A DNA stretch of 64,000 bases from Purpureocillium takamizusanense (GCF_022605165.1 NC_063075.1:992001-1056000); one strand, 5' to 3'. Positions 43,730 through 54,137 are shown, numbered from the stretch's first letter. Notes: generated by a model from the letters alone, not told the origin. Made by a program: numbers and translations.

Positions 43730-45433
43730 ATGGACGTCGAGGAGTCGCCGTGGGCCGACTCGGGCAACAGCCAGCAGGCGTTGCAGAATGAGCGTCCGAG
43801 CCAGTCGAGCCCCGCGCCCGCCACCGCCGCGGCGCCGCGACCATCGCGCGGACCCCGTCGCCTTGTCGCGCAGCCGACACGGCTCGAGGCAGTGGAAGAC
43901 CCCCTCGGCCCCCTCAGCGGCGGCGACGACGATGCGCAGACGCGCGAGGCCGCCCCTCCTCCGCCACAGAAGGAGCAGATGGTGATCCGCACGACCATGT
44001 CGTCGCCCCAGCACCAGCGGCGCCCGGCGGATCCGCACAACATCGACGACGACAACGACAACGAGGGCCAGAGGGGCCCGCGACCCCCGCCTCCCGTCGA
44101 CGCCGCTCGCCCCAGCAGTGTCCGGAGCAGCACCCAGCCGAGCGTGAGCATCGAGCAGGCGTCCAAGCCAAGCTTCCACATCACCGTCGGCGACCCGGTC
44201 AAGATTGGCGACCTGACGAGCTCCCACATCGTCTACTCGGTTCGGACGAAGACGACGTCTCGCGCGTACAAGCAGCCAGAGTTTGAGGTCAAGCGGCGAT
44301 ACCGCGACTTCTTGTGGCTCTACACGACGCTGCACGGGAACAATCCGGGCTACGTGGTGCCGCCGCCACCCGAGAAGCAGGCCGTCGGCCGGTTCGACAG
44401 CAACTTCGTCGAGAGTCGGCGAGCGGCTCTGGAGAAGATGCTCAACAAGATTGCCGCGCACCCGACGCTGCAACATGATGCGGATCTGAAGCTCTTCCTC
44501 GAGAGTGAGGCGTTCAACGTTGACGTCAAGCACAAGGAGCGGAGGGACCCGCTGCCCGTCGAGAGCAAGGGCGTGCTGGGCTCCCTTGGCATCAATGTCG
44601 GCGGGGGAAACAAGTTTGTTGAGCAAGATGACTGGTTCCACGATCGGAAGGTGTACCTGGACGCACTCGAAGGCCAGTTGCGCGGCCTGCTCAAGGCCAT
44701 GGAGACCATGGTCGGCCAGCGCAAGATGATGGCCGAGGCCGCTTCCGACTTCTCCGCCTCTTTGCATGCCCTTTCCACCGTCGAGCTGTCCCCGTCGCTC
44801 TCCGGCCCGCTTGACGCCCTCTCCGACCTGCAGCTCACCATTCGGGACGTCTACGACCGCCAGGCGCAGCAGGACGTGCTGACCTTTGGCATCATCATCG
44901 AGGAGTACATCCGCCTTATCGGCTCCGTAAAACAGGCTTTCACTCAGCGCCAAAAGGGCTTCTATGCCTGGCACTCGGCCGAATCGGAACTGCAGAAGAA
45001 GAAAGCGACCCAGGATAAGCTGCTTCGTCAGGGCAAAAGCCAGCAGGACCGGCTGAACCAGATGAACGCCGAGGTCGGCGACGCTGAACGTAAGGTGCAC
45101 CAGGCACGACTGCTCTTTGAGGAGATGGGCCGGTCCATGCGCTCGGAGCTGGACCGCTTCGAAAAGGAAAAGGTGGAGGACTTCAAAAGCGGTGTTGAGA
45201 CGTTCCTGGAGAGCGCAGTCGAGGCGCAGAAGGAGGTGAGTTACACATCTAAGCTTGAGAGCATGCCGTCGGCTAACTTATTGCAGCTCATCGAGAAGTG
45301 GGAGACATTCCTCATGCAACTGGACGCCGAGGACGACGAGTCGGCGTTCTACAGGCCCCCGGTATACCAGGCTAAGCCACCGGGCGACACGGCCATCGAC
45401 CGGGCACGGGCAAACATGGACGATTCGGACTAG
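43730..45433 (+). CDS. vps5: Sorting nexin Vps5 (retromer PX-BAR protein)
   Basis: Two exons, 43730-45235 and 45287-45433, give 550 residues if the 51-nt intron is removed, 567 if it is kept. After a disordered Pro/Ala/Asp N-terminus of about 140 residues comes a PX domain (FHITVGDPVKIGDL, then FEVKRRYRDFLWLYTTL and PPPPEKQAVGRF) that binds PI3P, then a BAR domain of long helices (from DDWFHDRKVYLDALEGQL to LIEKWETFLMQLD). Vps5 pairs with Vps17 on endosomes to form the tubule-making half of retromer. The intron has GTGAGT, a GGCTAAC branch site and TTGCAG. The short acidic C-terminus ends NMDDSD. Confidence 0.92.
   Translation: MDVEESPWADSGNSQQALQNERPSQSSPAPATAAAPRPSRGPRRLVAQPTRLEAVEDPLGPLSGGDDDAQTREAAPPPPQKEQMVIRTTMSSPQHQRRPADPHNIDDDNDNEGQRGPRPPPPVDAARPSSVRSSTQPSVSIEQASKPSFHITVGDPVKIGDLTSSHIVYSVRTKTTSRAYKQPEFEVKRRYRDFLWLYTTLHGNNPGYVVPPPPEKQAVGRFDSNFVESRRAALEKMLNKIAAHPTLQHDADLKLFLESEAFNVDVKHKERRDPLPVESKGVLGSLGINVGGGNKFVEQDDWFHDRKVYLDALEGQLRGLLKAMETMVGQRKMMAEAASDFSASLHALSTVELSPSLSGPLDALSDLQLTIRDVYDRQAQQDVLTFGIIIEEYIRLIGSVKQAFTQRQKGFYAWHSAESELQKKKATQDKLLRQGKSQQDRLNQMNAEVGDAERKVHQARLLFEEMGRSMRSELDRFEKEKVEDFKSGVETFLESAVEAQKEVSYTSKLESMPSANLLQLIEKWETFLMQLDAEDDESAFYRPPVYQAKPPGDTAIDRARANMDDSD
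45236..45286 (+). other. 51-nt in-frame intron of vps5
   Basis: GTGAGT at the 5' end, GGCTAAC 12-18 bases before TTGCAG at the 3' end. The length is a multiple of three and no stop lies in frame, so retention would insert 17 residues into the BAR domain. Confidence 0.8.
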
Positions 45434-45639
45434 TAGTCAGACGTAGCCGGCGATGGCGAACCTGTTGCAATGGGGCGTGCGTAAGCAATCACAGGGGCGA
45501 TTGGTGGTGCTGAATCAACGCTGTTTTGATGAGCCGTGGGCTGTGCTGTACATATACACTTTCTTCAAACCTCCCGGTATCGTACAACCGCAGTACTAGT
45601 CGTTTCTCGCCACCTGTCCCCGTTTCCCCCAACAGTAAT

Positions 45640-46158
45640 CTACTTCCTCCTCGTGGGCGACTTCTTTGGCCCAGAGTCCCTCATCGCGGTGGCATCCTGC
45701 GGCGCGTATCCGGTGATCAGATCGGCGAACACGTCACCCGCTGGGGCATCATCCTGCACGCCGTCGGCACCTTCGTTGCCCTCGGCCTCGGCGGACGCGT
45801 CGTAGCCCCGGCCGAAGCGCTCGCGGAAGGCAGCCAGCTTGCCGGCCTCGTCGAGCTCGACGTTGCGCAGCGACTTCTCCGAGGGCTGCCACATGAGCGT
45901 GTTGCGCGTGTCCTTGACGGCGCGGTAGAGCGGCAGCGGCGAGGTGCTGCGCATGGTGTAGGTGGAGCCGTCGGAGAGCTGGACGAGCTGCGTGAAGGTG
46001 TAGGGCCGGCGGGGCCGCGGGATGAAGGTCGCGTGCCGGACCTGCACGGCGAAGAGGGAAGGCGATGGCGGCGCTCGGGCGAGGGGGTTGCGTAGGGAGG
46101 TGGTTGCGCCGGAGCAGAGGGCTCGACAAGGCGGCGTCAGGGAGGGAAGCTTCGCCAT
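45640..46158 (-). CDS. MRPL36: Mitochondrial ribosomal protein bL31m (MRPL36)
   Basis: A single exon of 172 residues. The first 35 residues are rich in Arg, Ser, Pro and Ala without acidic residues, as in a mitochondrial targeting peptide. The core RHATFIPRPRRPYTFTQLVQLSDGSTYTMR and RAVKDTRNTLMWQPS match the fungal bL31m family, which sits in the central protuberance of the large mitoribosomal subunit. The end is acidic and then basic (SGPKKSPTRRK). It shares a 418-base divergent promoter with the flavin-reductase-like gene, also probably mitochondrial. Confidence 0.88.
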   Translation of the reverse strand: MAKLPSLTPPCRALCSGATTSLRNPLARAPPSPSLFAVQVRHATFIPRPRRPYTFTQLVQLSDGSTYTMRSTSPLPLYRAVKDTRNTLMWQPSEKSLRNVELDEAGKLAAFRERFGRGYDASAEAEGNEGADGVQDDAPAGDVFADLITGYAPQDATAMRDSGPKKSPTRRK

Positions 46159-46576
46159 GATGACGGGTCGAGGTGATATATGTCTCTGTGTGTGCGTGTG
46201 TGTGCGAGCGCGCGCGCTCTGCGCGTGGCCTTGACGATTCAAGTGGTTTATCAACCGAGAATATTGGATGGCGGAGGGATTGGAGCGGGTGTCGTGTTGG
46301 ACGGTTGTTGAAGAGGGCGGCGAGCTTGTCTGGGGATGCGGTCGCAAAATTTCCGGGCCGGCGTGGAGACTGGACAAATGGCCGTGTCGAAGTTGCGGCT
46401 GGTGGTGTGGTGCTCCAATTCTTTATCGATAAGCCAACACCAACAACCCACTCTACCCACCATTGTGTGTATTTTCTGTGACGTCGAGAAATCAACACCA
46501 CACATTCGCCGCCGCTCGCGAGCCCTTCGCCAATCGCAATTGCGTCTCATCGCTGCATAATGCGCTCGCGGGCGTG
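46159..46576. other. Divergent promoter of MRPL36 and the flavin-reductase-like gene
   Basis: Contains a GTGTGTGTGC-type repeat at 46187-46212. No separate gene is seen. Confidence 0.55.
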
Positions 46577-47507
46577 ATGAACACCTGCAGGGCGATGCGC
46601 AATGCGTTGCGCGCGGCACCTAACCTGCGACCGGGCCCCGGCAGAGTTCCTCCTCTGGCTGGAGCGTGCGTGCAAGCCCGGACGCTGAGCCTCCAGAGCG
46701 TCGCGAGGGGTGTCCACGATGGGGTCATGGGCGCGCTGGAGATTGGGGCGTGGTTGACGGGTAAGAAGCCGCTTCCTTATGCCTCGACGTCTCGTCGACC
46801 ACCGCCATCACCAGGTACACACCTTCCCCCTTCCCTAGCCTCAAAAGACCTATCGTCTGCTGAATTGGCTAACATCAGCAGCAACTGTCTGTTCGAAAAC
46901 CCACCACCCTTCATTCCACGTCTCGCCGCCGTCGCCACCGACCGCCGATCCGGACGCGGAGACGTCGCTCCCCGAGCAACTCCGGTCCGTGATGCGCCTC
47001 CTCACGAACCCTGTCGTCGTGTGCACCGCTACACACGGCGCCATGCCGCGCGCCATGACCATGTCGTCATTTACATCGCTGACGCTCTCTCCAACGCCGC
47101 TCGTAACGTTCAACGTCGCGACGCCGAGCCGCAGCCTCGATGCCGTGGCCGCGAGTGGCGAATTCAATATACATGTCCTTGCTGGGGATGAGGCCGGTGC
47201 GGCGGTGGCCGACCACTTCACGCGCGGCAACGTCGAGGGCGTGTTCGATGACTTAGATGGCGGTGACGCAGAGGTGGAGATCGTGGCCGGTCGGCCGCCG
47301 CTGCTCAAGGGCGAGGGCGTGCTGTGGGTGCTGAGGTGCAGGGTGTTGAGCGACGGGCCGCATGGGGGGCTGATGAAGGTGCGCGACCACGTCATCGTGG
47401 TTGGGGAGGTTGTCGAGATGATATCCGGGAAGAGGTCGGACGAATTTGGACTGGCATACGCGGACAGGAAGTACAGACTTGTTGGGGGTGTCATTGCAAA
47501 GGACTGA
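46577..47507 (+). CDS. Flavin-reductase-like (FMN-binding) protein, probably mitochondrial
   Basis: Two exons, most likely 46577-46814 and 46882-47507, encode 287 residues. The core LPEQLRSVMRLLTNPVVVCTA, then PRAMTMSSFTSLTLSPTPLVTFNV and FNIHVLAGDEAG, is the flavin-reductase-like split barrel that binds FMN. In fungi this family is often mitochondrial; the N-terminus (NTCRAMRNALRAAPNLRPGPGRV) looks like a targeting peptide. The exact reaction is not known. Two donors are possible: GTACAC at 46815 (67-nt intron) or GTAAGA at 46761 (121-nt intron, 269 residues); both keep frame. The acceptor is CAGCAG, where either AG can be used. The ATG 46577 is the first in the frame close to the targeting peptide. 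Confidence 0.8.
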
Positions 47508-47613
47508 GGGAGATGCGAGGGTAATGAGTTGATGCATCTGCTTTCTATAGACTGTACTATTAAACGCCTAACGCTCATGGCAATGCAAGCCACATACCAT
47601 CCACCTCCTCGGG

Positions 47614-48896
47614 CTAGCAACATTTGTTTGCTCGCTGCACGAGCTCTACCCGCTTCGCGGCCGCCCAGTCCCTCACGTTGCGATATGCCGCCACGCCGTC
47701 GCAGAAGCTCTGGCGGCTCGCCCGCAGATCCCACTCACCCAGCAATACGGGCACGCACCAGCCCTTCTTGGTTTGGTCGCGCACGTAGCACGCAAAGAGC
47801 AGGAGCCAGCCGCACCGGTACACGGCGGCAAATGTATACGCCCTGTCGTCGTCCACAACGGCCGAGTCCGAACCGCTGGCGGCGCGCTGAAGGTTTCTGA
47901 AGCCACGCGCTCCGAGGGCCATGACGTAGAGGGACTGGCAGACGGCCGCCTTCTCGCAACTGTTGGGCGACTTGGCCTCGAGGAAGACGGTGGGGAGCAC
48001 AGGGGCCAGGTGGTCGAGCGAAGGGACGATCTGCTGGTGCTGCTTCGCCAGGAAGCGGCGGTTGAAGCAGTTCCGGAGCACGCCGTGGTACGTGGTGGGT
48101 TCTGCGGCCACGAGGGACCCGTCGGTGAGATGGTCGAGATTGGTAAAGGGCACGCCGCCACCCACGGTTGGACATTGCTCGTCTAAGTTCTCAAGGAGCG
48201 ACAGGAGTGCGTCGGGTGTCTCCTTGCCGTCGTTGACCAAGTCATCTGTTTTGATGAACTCGTCATAGCCGGAATCGGAGCCGGCGAGGGAGGCTCGTCG
48301 ACGACGCGAGACCTTGTGAAGCTCGGACACGTTCTTTGGCGGTGGGGGAGATTTACTGCCCGAAACAAACCCGTGTGGGAAGACGTCCTTGGGGAAGACG
48401 CCATGGTTGACGAGGTGTTGCGCAAAGGCATCGTCAAAGGGGCCGTCCTCATCGACGTGGACGCCTGGAGCCGTGCTGCTGGCGGGGTCGTACAAGTCAT
48501 CCTCGTCCTCGTCGACGTCAATGTAGCAGCAATACTACACAATTGTTAGATTTAGCCAGATCGACGTGATATACTTGTGACAATGGAGGTAGAAATCGAG
48601 CAAAGGAAACGTACGCCTATGACGTCCCGCATGTCAGGGCCGCCATGCATAGAAAACTTGCGCAGCTTGCCACAGCTGTCCTCCGGCAACTCGGGGCTCA
48701 ACAGAAACTCGTCCGAGTGGTGAAAGTCGGGCTTGACGGCCCCGAGCCTTCGAGTCTGCTCCTCGAGAGCGCCTCGGGTGAGCGGCGGATTGGCCAGGCA
48801 GTTCCAGAACGACTCGGGCATCGTCTGAGGGTGGGCGAGCTTCTGCTTCTTGGCCGGCGGCCGTGACGCACTGTAGGGGCGCTTGCAGATTACCAT
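47614..48896 (-). CDS. Fungal protein of unknown function with E-x-K motif
   Basis: Two exons, 48896-48615 and 48534-47614, encode 400 residues; the 80-nt intron has GTACGT, AATCTAAC and GTGTAG. The protein starts with a basic segment that looks like a nuclear localisation signal (RPPAKKQKLAH). It continues through a Ser/Asp-rich middle to a C-terminal folded part: LPTVFLEAKSPNSCEKAAVCQSLYVMALG, then DDDRAYTFAAVYRCGWLLLFACYV. The E-A-K after a strand, and the following helix and strands, resemble the PD-(D/E)xK nuclease-like core seen in fungal DUF7924 proteins. This is a resemblance seen by eye; nuclease activity is not shown and the proximal acidic residue is not clear. It converges with the flavin-reductase-like gene. 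Confidence 0.7.
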
Positions 48897-49931
48897 GGTA
48901 CAGTGTGAATGATCGGCGATGGCGGATGCAGAGACATCACCGTGGGTATCGATGCAATGGGTGTGATGTGTGTGTTGTGGTGGAGGGTTCGAATGTGCGA
49001 GTGATGTGCGAGCGGGAGAGAGCGAGGCCGTTTGCATGTACATGTATGTAGCCATGCACACAGACCATACACATACAGAGGTACCTACGTGGCACACAAT
49101 TGGTGGTGAATGAACAACAAGGGGAGGGCAGGGCATTCATTACTGTTGGGGATGGCCTCTCTCGCCAGGCCAGGCGAGGCGAACGGCAGGCGGCATGGAC
49201 AAAGGCCCGCCGCGAAACAAAAGCATGCTGCCGGTGCACAGCCGCCATTGTCTCCCGACTGGGGGACGAGCGGTGCCACAGACGAGCTCAATTGATGCGG
49301 TGCTACACTCGCAGCCGCACGTGCCGTGTCCAGCACACCCGACGAAGCCTGGCCATTGACCCTAGCCATTGACCCCGGCCGTGGTGTTTTTGGTCCACGG
49401 TGTGAAGTTCGGTGGCAGGGCGAGTTTGTGTTGTTGCTTCTCCAAGGTTCCAGGGCCGCCGCGATAAGATAAGAGGCACCCCCGGCTGAGGTGCTGGACT
49501 GGGGAGATGGGAGGGACCCTCCTGAGCTGTGCGCTCCACTGCCTGCCTGTTGCCGGGCTGGAGGTGCCGCTGGTGAATTGGAAGTCGACAGATGCCAGGC
49601 CGGGCGGCGTTCCATGGGCAGCAGTGGGGATCTCATGGGCGGGCAGTGATGGAAGGCACTACTAGCGTCGACCTACCGCTAAAGTTAAGGCATCCCGCAG
49701 CCTCGTCCAAGGGTCCAAGCAGCAGCACCGGCACCTGTTATCTGCTATCAATTGAGCCATGTCGCGAGCGGGCTCAACCAGGAAAATTGTCATAACCGCT
49801 CGCAGCAGCAGGCAGAATTGATCTCCCATATCCATCGACGTGCCTCCGCCCCCTAATGCCTCTACAGGCCCCCCTCAGGCCACCGCCCGGCCACCGTGAG
49901 AGCCCCCCCAAGAGCTACTGCGTGCGGCTCT

Positions 49932-49951
49932 AGAAGGCTCCATAAGGCTCC
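49932..49951 (+). promoter_or_regulatory. Candidate heat-shock element, distal
   Basis: Four contiguous 5-bp units AGAAG GCTCC ATAAG GCTCC fit the alternating nGAAn/nTTCn rule with one mismatch in three of the units. It lies about 400 bases before the Hsp90 ATG. Confidence 0.4.
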
Positions 49952-49966
49952 AGGGCCTCCTCGTAG

Positions 49967-49971
49967 CCAAT
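49967..49971 (+). promoter_or_regulatory. CCAAT box upstream of hsp90
   Basis: CCAAT within GTAGCCAATCAGCG, between the two candidate heat-shock elements. It fits the binding site of the fungal HAP/CBC complex. Confidence 0.45.
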
Positions 49972-49995
49972 CAGCGCCCCGCTGCTGGTTGCTGT

Positions 49996-50030
49996 GGAAG
50001 GCTGCGCCATAGAATCTCATGGAATCTCCC
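49996..50030 (+). promoter_or_regulatory. Candidate heat-shock element, proximal
   Basis: GAA units occur at 49997, 50012 and 50022, all in one 5-bp register (GGAAG, AGAAT, GGAAT), with degenerate CTCAT/CTCCC units between the last two. HSF usually needs three or more such units. Confidence 0.45.
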
Positions 50031-50347
50031 AACTTGCTGGAGCACCACACCCGACCTTTTTAGAACTACTTTTTCCCTTCCCCCTCGGCTTCCCTCTCCC
50101 TCCTCCTCTTCCTACATCCTCCCTCCCTCTCACATTCCATTCCCCTCATTCGCGAGAAGCTGATAGAGGTTGCTCTCTTGTAACTCGTTCATTTCCCATC
50201 GCAGCGTAATAGGTAAGCTGCTGCCGCCGCACACCCCTCCCCAAAAAGCATATATACACACCTTACTGGTGTCGCCGCCCGCCTCGTCTACACGCCGCTA
50301 ATACTTTGCCCTCCGGAAAAAAGATACCCTCTTCACGAACCGCCATC

Positions 50348-52465
50348 ATGTCCGAGACTTTCGAGTTTCAGGCTGAGATCTCTCAGCTGCTCTCTCTCAT
50401 CATCAACACCGTCTACTCCAACAAGGAAATCTTCCTGCGAGAGATCGTCTCCAACGCCAGCGATGCCCTCGACAAGATCCGCTACAAGGCCCTCTCGGAC
50501 CCCAGCCAGCTCGACTCTGGCAAGGACCTGCGCATCGACATCATCCCCAACAAGGAGGCCAAGACGTTGACCATCCGCGACACGGGTATCGGCATGACCA
50601 AGGCCGACCTGGTCAACAACCTGGGTACCATTGCCCGCTCCGGCACCAAGCAGTTCATGGAGGCCCTCACGGCCGGTGCCGACGTCTCCATGATTGGCCA
50701 GTTCGGTGTTGGTTTCTACTCTGCTTACCTGGTCGCCGACCGCGTCAGCGTCGTCTCCAAGCACAACGATGACGAGCAGTACATCTGGGAGTCGTCCGCC
50801 GGCGGCACCTTCTCCATCACCGCCGACACCGAGGGCGAGCAGCTCGGCCGCGGCACTTCCATTATCCTCCACCTCAAGGACGAGCAGGCCGAGTATCTCA
50901 ACGAGTCCAAGATCAAGGAGGTCATCAAGAAGCACTCCGAGTTCATCTCGTACCCCATCTACCTCCACGTCAAGAAGGAGACGGAGACCGAGGTCCCCGA
51001 TGAGGACGCCGAGGTCGAGGAGGTGACCGAGGAGGGCGACGACAAGAAGCCCAAGATCGAGGAGGTCGATGATGAGGAGGAGGAGAAGGAGAAGAAGCCC
51101 AAGACCAAGAAGGTCAAGGAGACCAAGATCGAGGAGGAGGAGCTCAACAAGCAGAAGCCCATCTGGACCCGCAACCCCCAGGACATCACCCAGGAGGAGT
51201 ACGCCTCCTTCTACAAGTCGCTGTCCAACGACTGGGAGGATCACCTTGCCGTCAAGCACTTCTCGGTTGAGGGTCAGCTCGAGTTCCGCGCTATTCTCTT
51301 CGTCCCCAAGCGCGCCCCGTTCGATCTCTTCGAGACCAAGAAGACCAAGAACAACATCAAGCTCTACGTCCGCCGCGTCTTCATTACCGACGACGCCACC
51401 GACCTGATTCCCGAGTGGCTGAGCTTCGTCAAGGGTGTCGTCGACTCTGAGGACCTGCCCCTCAATCTGTCTCGTGAGACGCTCCAGCAGAACAAGATCA
51501 TGAAGGTCATCAAGAAGAACATTGTCAAGAAGTCGCTCGAGCTCTTCAATGAGATCGCCGAGGACAAGGAGCAATTCGATAAGTTCTACAGCGCCTTCTC
51601 CAAGAACATCAAGCTGGGCATCCACGAGGACTCGCAGAACCGCCCCACCCTGGCCAAGCTGCTGCGCTTCAACTCGACCAAGTCTGGCGACGAGATGACG
51701 TCGCTCTCCGACTACGTCACCCGCATGCCTGAGCACCAGAAGAACATCTACTACATCACGGGCGAGTCCATCAAGGCCGTCGCCAAGTCGCCCTTCCTCG
51801 ACGCCCTGCGCGAGAAGGGCTTCGAGGTTCTCTTCCTCGTCGATCCCATTGATGAGTACGCCATGACGCAGCTCAAGGAGTTCGAGGACAAGAAGCTCGT
51901 CGACATTACCAAGGACTTTGAGCTTGAGGAGACCGAGGAGGAGAAGAAGGCCCGCGAAGAGGAGGAGAAGGAGTACGAGAGCCTTGCCAAGAGTCTCAAG
52001 AACGTCCTCGGGGACAAGGTCGAGAAGGTCGTCGTCTCCCACAAGCTCGGCCTCGCCCCCTGCGCCATCCGTACCGGCCAGTTTGGCTGGTCCGCCAACA
52101 TGGAGCGCATCATGAAGGCCCAGGCCCTCCGTGACACCTCCATGTCCTCGTACATGTCTTCCAAGAAGACGTTTGAGATCTCGCCCAAGTCTACCATCAT
52201 TCAGGAGCTCAAGAAGAAGGTCGAGACCGACGGTGAGAACGACCGCACTGTCAAGTCGATTGTGCAGCTGTTGTTCGAGACGTCGCTGCTTGTCTCTGGC
52301 TTCACCATTGACGAGCCCGCCGGCTTCGCCGAGCGCATCCACAAGCTTGTCCAGCTTGGCCTCAACATCGAGGAGGACGACTCGGCGCCCGCCGAGACGG
52401 CTGCCACCGAGGAAGCTCCTGCCGCCGCCGCCGCGGCTGACAGCGCCATGGAGGAGGTCGACTAA
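50348..52465 (+). CDS. hsp90: Cytosolic heat shock protein 90
   Basis: A single exon of 705 residues. The N-terminal ATPase domain is clear ([50 protein letters not shown]), followed by a charged Glu/Lys linker at about 215-280, the middle domain ([19 protein letters not shown]) and the C-terminal dimerisation domain ending in MEEVD, which docks TPR co-chaperones. Hsp90 matures kinases, hormone-type receptors and transcription factors in an ATP-driven cycle. Codon use is strongly biased to C/G endings, as in highly expressed fungal genes. I chose ATG 50348 because [11 protein letters not shown] is the normal Hsp90 start; the frame is open upstream only to 50306. Candidate heat-shock elements lie upstream. 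It ends 250 bases from the convergent GNAT gene. Confidence 0.98.
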   Translation: MSETFEFQAEISQLLSLIINTVYSNKEIFLREIVSNASDALDKIRYKALSDPSQLDSGKDLRIDIIPNKEAKTLTIRDTGIGMTKADLVNNLGTIARSGTKQFMEALTAGADVSMIGQFGVGFYSAYLVADRVSVVSKHNDDEQYIWESSAGGTFSITADTEGEQLGRGTSIILHLKDEQAEYLNESKIKEVIKKHSEFISYPIYLHVKKETETEVPDEDAEVEEVTEEGDDKKPKIEEVDDEEEEKEKKPKTKKVKETKIEEEELNKQKPIWTRNPQDITQEEYASFYKSLSNDWEDHLAVKHFSVEGQLEFRAILFVPKRAPFDLFETKKTKNNIKLYVRRVFITDDATDLIPEWLSFVKGVVDSEDLPLNLSRETLQQNKIMKVIKKNIVKKSLELFNEIAEDKEQFDKFYSAFSKNIKLGIHEDSQNRPTLAKLLRFNSTKSGDEMTSLSDYVTRMPEHQKNIYYITGESIKAVAKSPFLDALREKGFEVLFLVDPIDEYAMTQLKEFEDKKLVDITKDFELEETEEEKKAREEEEKEYESLAKSLKNVLGDKVEKVVVSHKLGLAPCAIRTGQFGWSANMERIMKAQALRDTSMSSYMSSKKTFEISPKSTIIQELKKKVETDGENDRTVKSIVQLLFETSLLVSGFTIDEPAGFAERIHKLVQLGLNIEEDDSAPAETAATEEAPAAAAAADSAMEEVD

Positions 52466-52717
52466 GCTTACGAACACGACGGGATAGAGACGCAAAAAGT
52501 TTCATACGGAGTTGCGGTTTAGAGCAAATGGGCTGCTTGATTTGCATCGTTATGATAATGCCTTTTGGGACGCTGTACTCTAGCTAGCTCTGCAAGGTAG
52601 ATAATGAAGTTTACGCAAACCATGAAGTTGACCAAGAACGCTGCTTGTCGTGTGACGTAGCGTGTGCGTGCGTGCACCATTGCAGTGAGAAGCCAATAAG
52701 GCTGTGGCGATGGTGGG

Positions 52718-53251
52718 CTACAGATCCATGCCCATTTCAATCTCCCCTCTCTCGTCAATGTCGGCAATGTCCTTGAAGCCCAGGCTGGCGTAAAACTTGT
52801 AGGGGGAGTCCTTGGGCAGGGTGCCCTTCTTGCCGTCGGGGCTGGCGGACATGAGGCGGAGCAGCTTAGCCTGGGGGTGATTGTCCCTGACGTGCTGAAT
52901 GGCGAGGAGGACGGCCTGGCGGCCGAAGCCCATCTTCTGGTAGCGGCTGTCGATCATGAAGCGCCAGATGCAGTACCAGTCGTCGGGGTCCCAGATGGAC
53001 ATCATGAGGAAGCCGACGGGGGTGTCGTCGGCGTAGATGGCGCGGAACCAGGCGTCGAAGCTGTAGTGGGCCTCGACGAGGGACATGGCGTTTGTGGAGA
53101 CGTTGGCGGCCTGGGAGGGGAGGGGGGCGAGGGAGGTGATGGCACGCCAGTTGTCCTTGTCGATTTCGCGGAGGGTGACGGTGGATGAGCGGGAGGGGGG
53201 TGTGGTGGGCTCAGAGGCGGGAGGAGCGTTGGTGGTGTCTGGATCGGTCAT
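52718..53251 (-). CDS. GNAT family N-acetyltransferase
   Basis: A single exon of 177 residues. After a Thr/Pro-rich leader, VTLREIDKDNWRAITSL opens the fold and IWRFMIDSRYQKMGFGRQAVLLAIQHV carries the acetyl-CoA loop (R/Q-x-x-G-x-G); SPYKFYASLGFKDI is the final strand. The pattern is closest to the spermine/spermidine acetyltransferase-like group (PaiA/BltD type), so a polyamine substrate is possible. ATG 53251 is directly preceded by a GAT/CCA microsatellite, so the 5' UTR is largely repeat. Confidence 0.85.
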   Translation of the reverse strand: MTDPDTTNAPPASEPTTPPSRSSTVTLREIDKDNWRAITSLAPLPSQAANVSTNAMSLVEAHYSFDAWFRAIYADDTPVGFLMMSIWDPDDWYCIWRFMIDSRYQKMGFGRQAVLLAIQHVRDNHPQAKLLRLMSASPDGKKGTLPKDSPYKFYASLGFKDIADIDERGEIEMGMDL

Positions 53252-53268
53252 GGTGATGGTGGTGGTGG

Positions 53269-53300
<32 letters not shown>
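53251..53300. repeat. GGT/GAT microsatellite
   Basis: TGG and TGA triplets repeated in tandem immediately upstream of the GNAT gene, in its probable 5' UTR, with further GAT units at 53339-53355. Confidence 0.9.
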
Positions 53301-54137
53301 TATAAATTGAAATGATGTCTGGTTTGGTGATGAGACTTGATGATGATGATGATGTAGGTGCTGCGAGTGATGATGAACGAGGGGGCGTCCGAGTGATATT
53401 ATCGTGAGATGAGTGAGACCCTATGTATCCATCCAGACGCAGCCTTTATAACCTTGCTGTCATGAGGAGGCTCAATCGATGGTGTTGTTGTTGTTGTTGT
53501 TGTTGTCGCGCGGAGAAGCCCCAATCAATGGCCAACGTTACCGCATGAGACGTGATCTCTCTCGGCGTGTTGCGTGGGTTTGTGGTTGTTCGTTGTTGTT
53601 GTCCTTGTTGTGACTCAACCGGCATGATGGACTATGAATAATTATGTGTCGACGCTGGCAGGGCCAAAATGTTATATGCGTGCGGCCGAATATGCGCCCG
53701 TCTTATTATTATTATTACTACTGGTCCTTGGTGTGTGTGTGCGCGCGCGCTATGTGCTGCTGCTGCTTTGGCTGTTTCAACCTTTCCAAGTCGGCGTGAG
53801 CCAAGCCTCTACCCAGCTGCCAAGTTGGGCGAAAGTGCCTACAGTATTAAGAACAAGCGCTGACGGGGTCTCACGGTGACTCCCGGTTTTGGTATTCACG
53901 ATGGGGGTATTGGAGGGATTTTGCAGTGAGGTGAGGCTCACGTGTCGTTTGTATGTACACTTCGGTTTACTACTCAAACATGGGGCTGTAATAGTATCAA
54001 AACACCAGCGTCTTCAATATCATCGTATACTCCAACTACACTTACAAAGGCCTATCCGCTTGCCCATGTGAGCTCCGTTTCATCGGACCACTCGATAAGG
54101 ACAAGACAAGACCCTCACCATCCATATCGCTCACGGC
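53252..54137. other. Intergenic region with microsatellites
   Basis: About 890 bases upstream of the GNAT gene and downstream of the MFS gene. Apart from GAT, GTT (53482-53506) and GC/GT repeats (53731-53750) I see no feature. Confidence 0.55.
53482..53506. repeat. GTT microsatellite
   Basis: About eight tandem GTT units in the intergenic region. Confidence 0.9.

Larger units (their letters stand above)
48897..50347. other. Divergent region with the hsp90 promoter
   Basis: 1.45 kb between the unknown protein and Hsp90. The last 420 bases hold the CCAAT box, two candidate heat-shock elements, pyrimidine-rich leader DNA (50070-50150) and a GTAAGC donor at 50213 that might begin a 5' UTR intron. 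No protein gene is supported. Confidence 0.6.

Noticed and set aside
43706..45100. 464-codon minus-strand open frame opposite Vps5
   Set aside because: It mirrors a well-supported PX-BAR protein, has no domain of its own and follows from GC-rich codon use.
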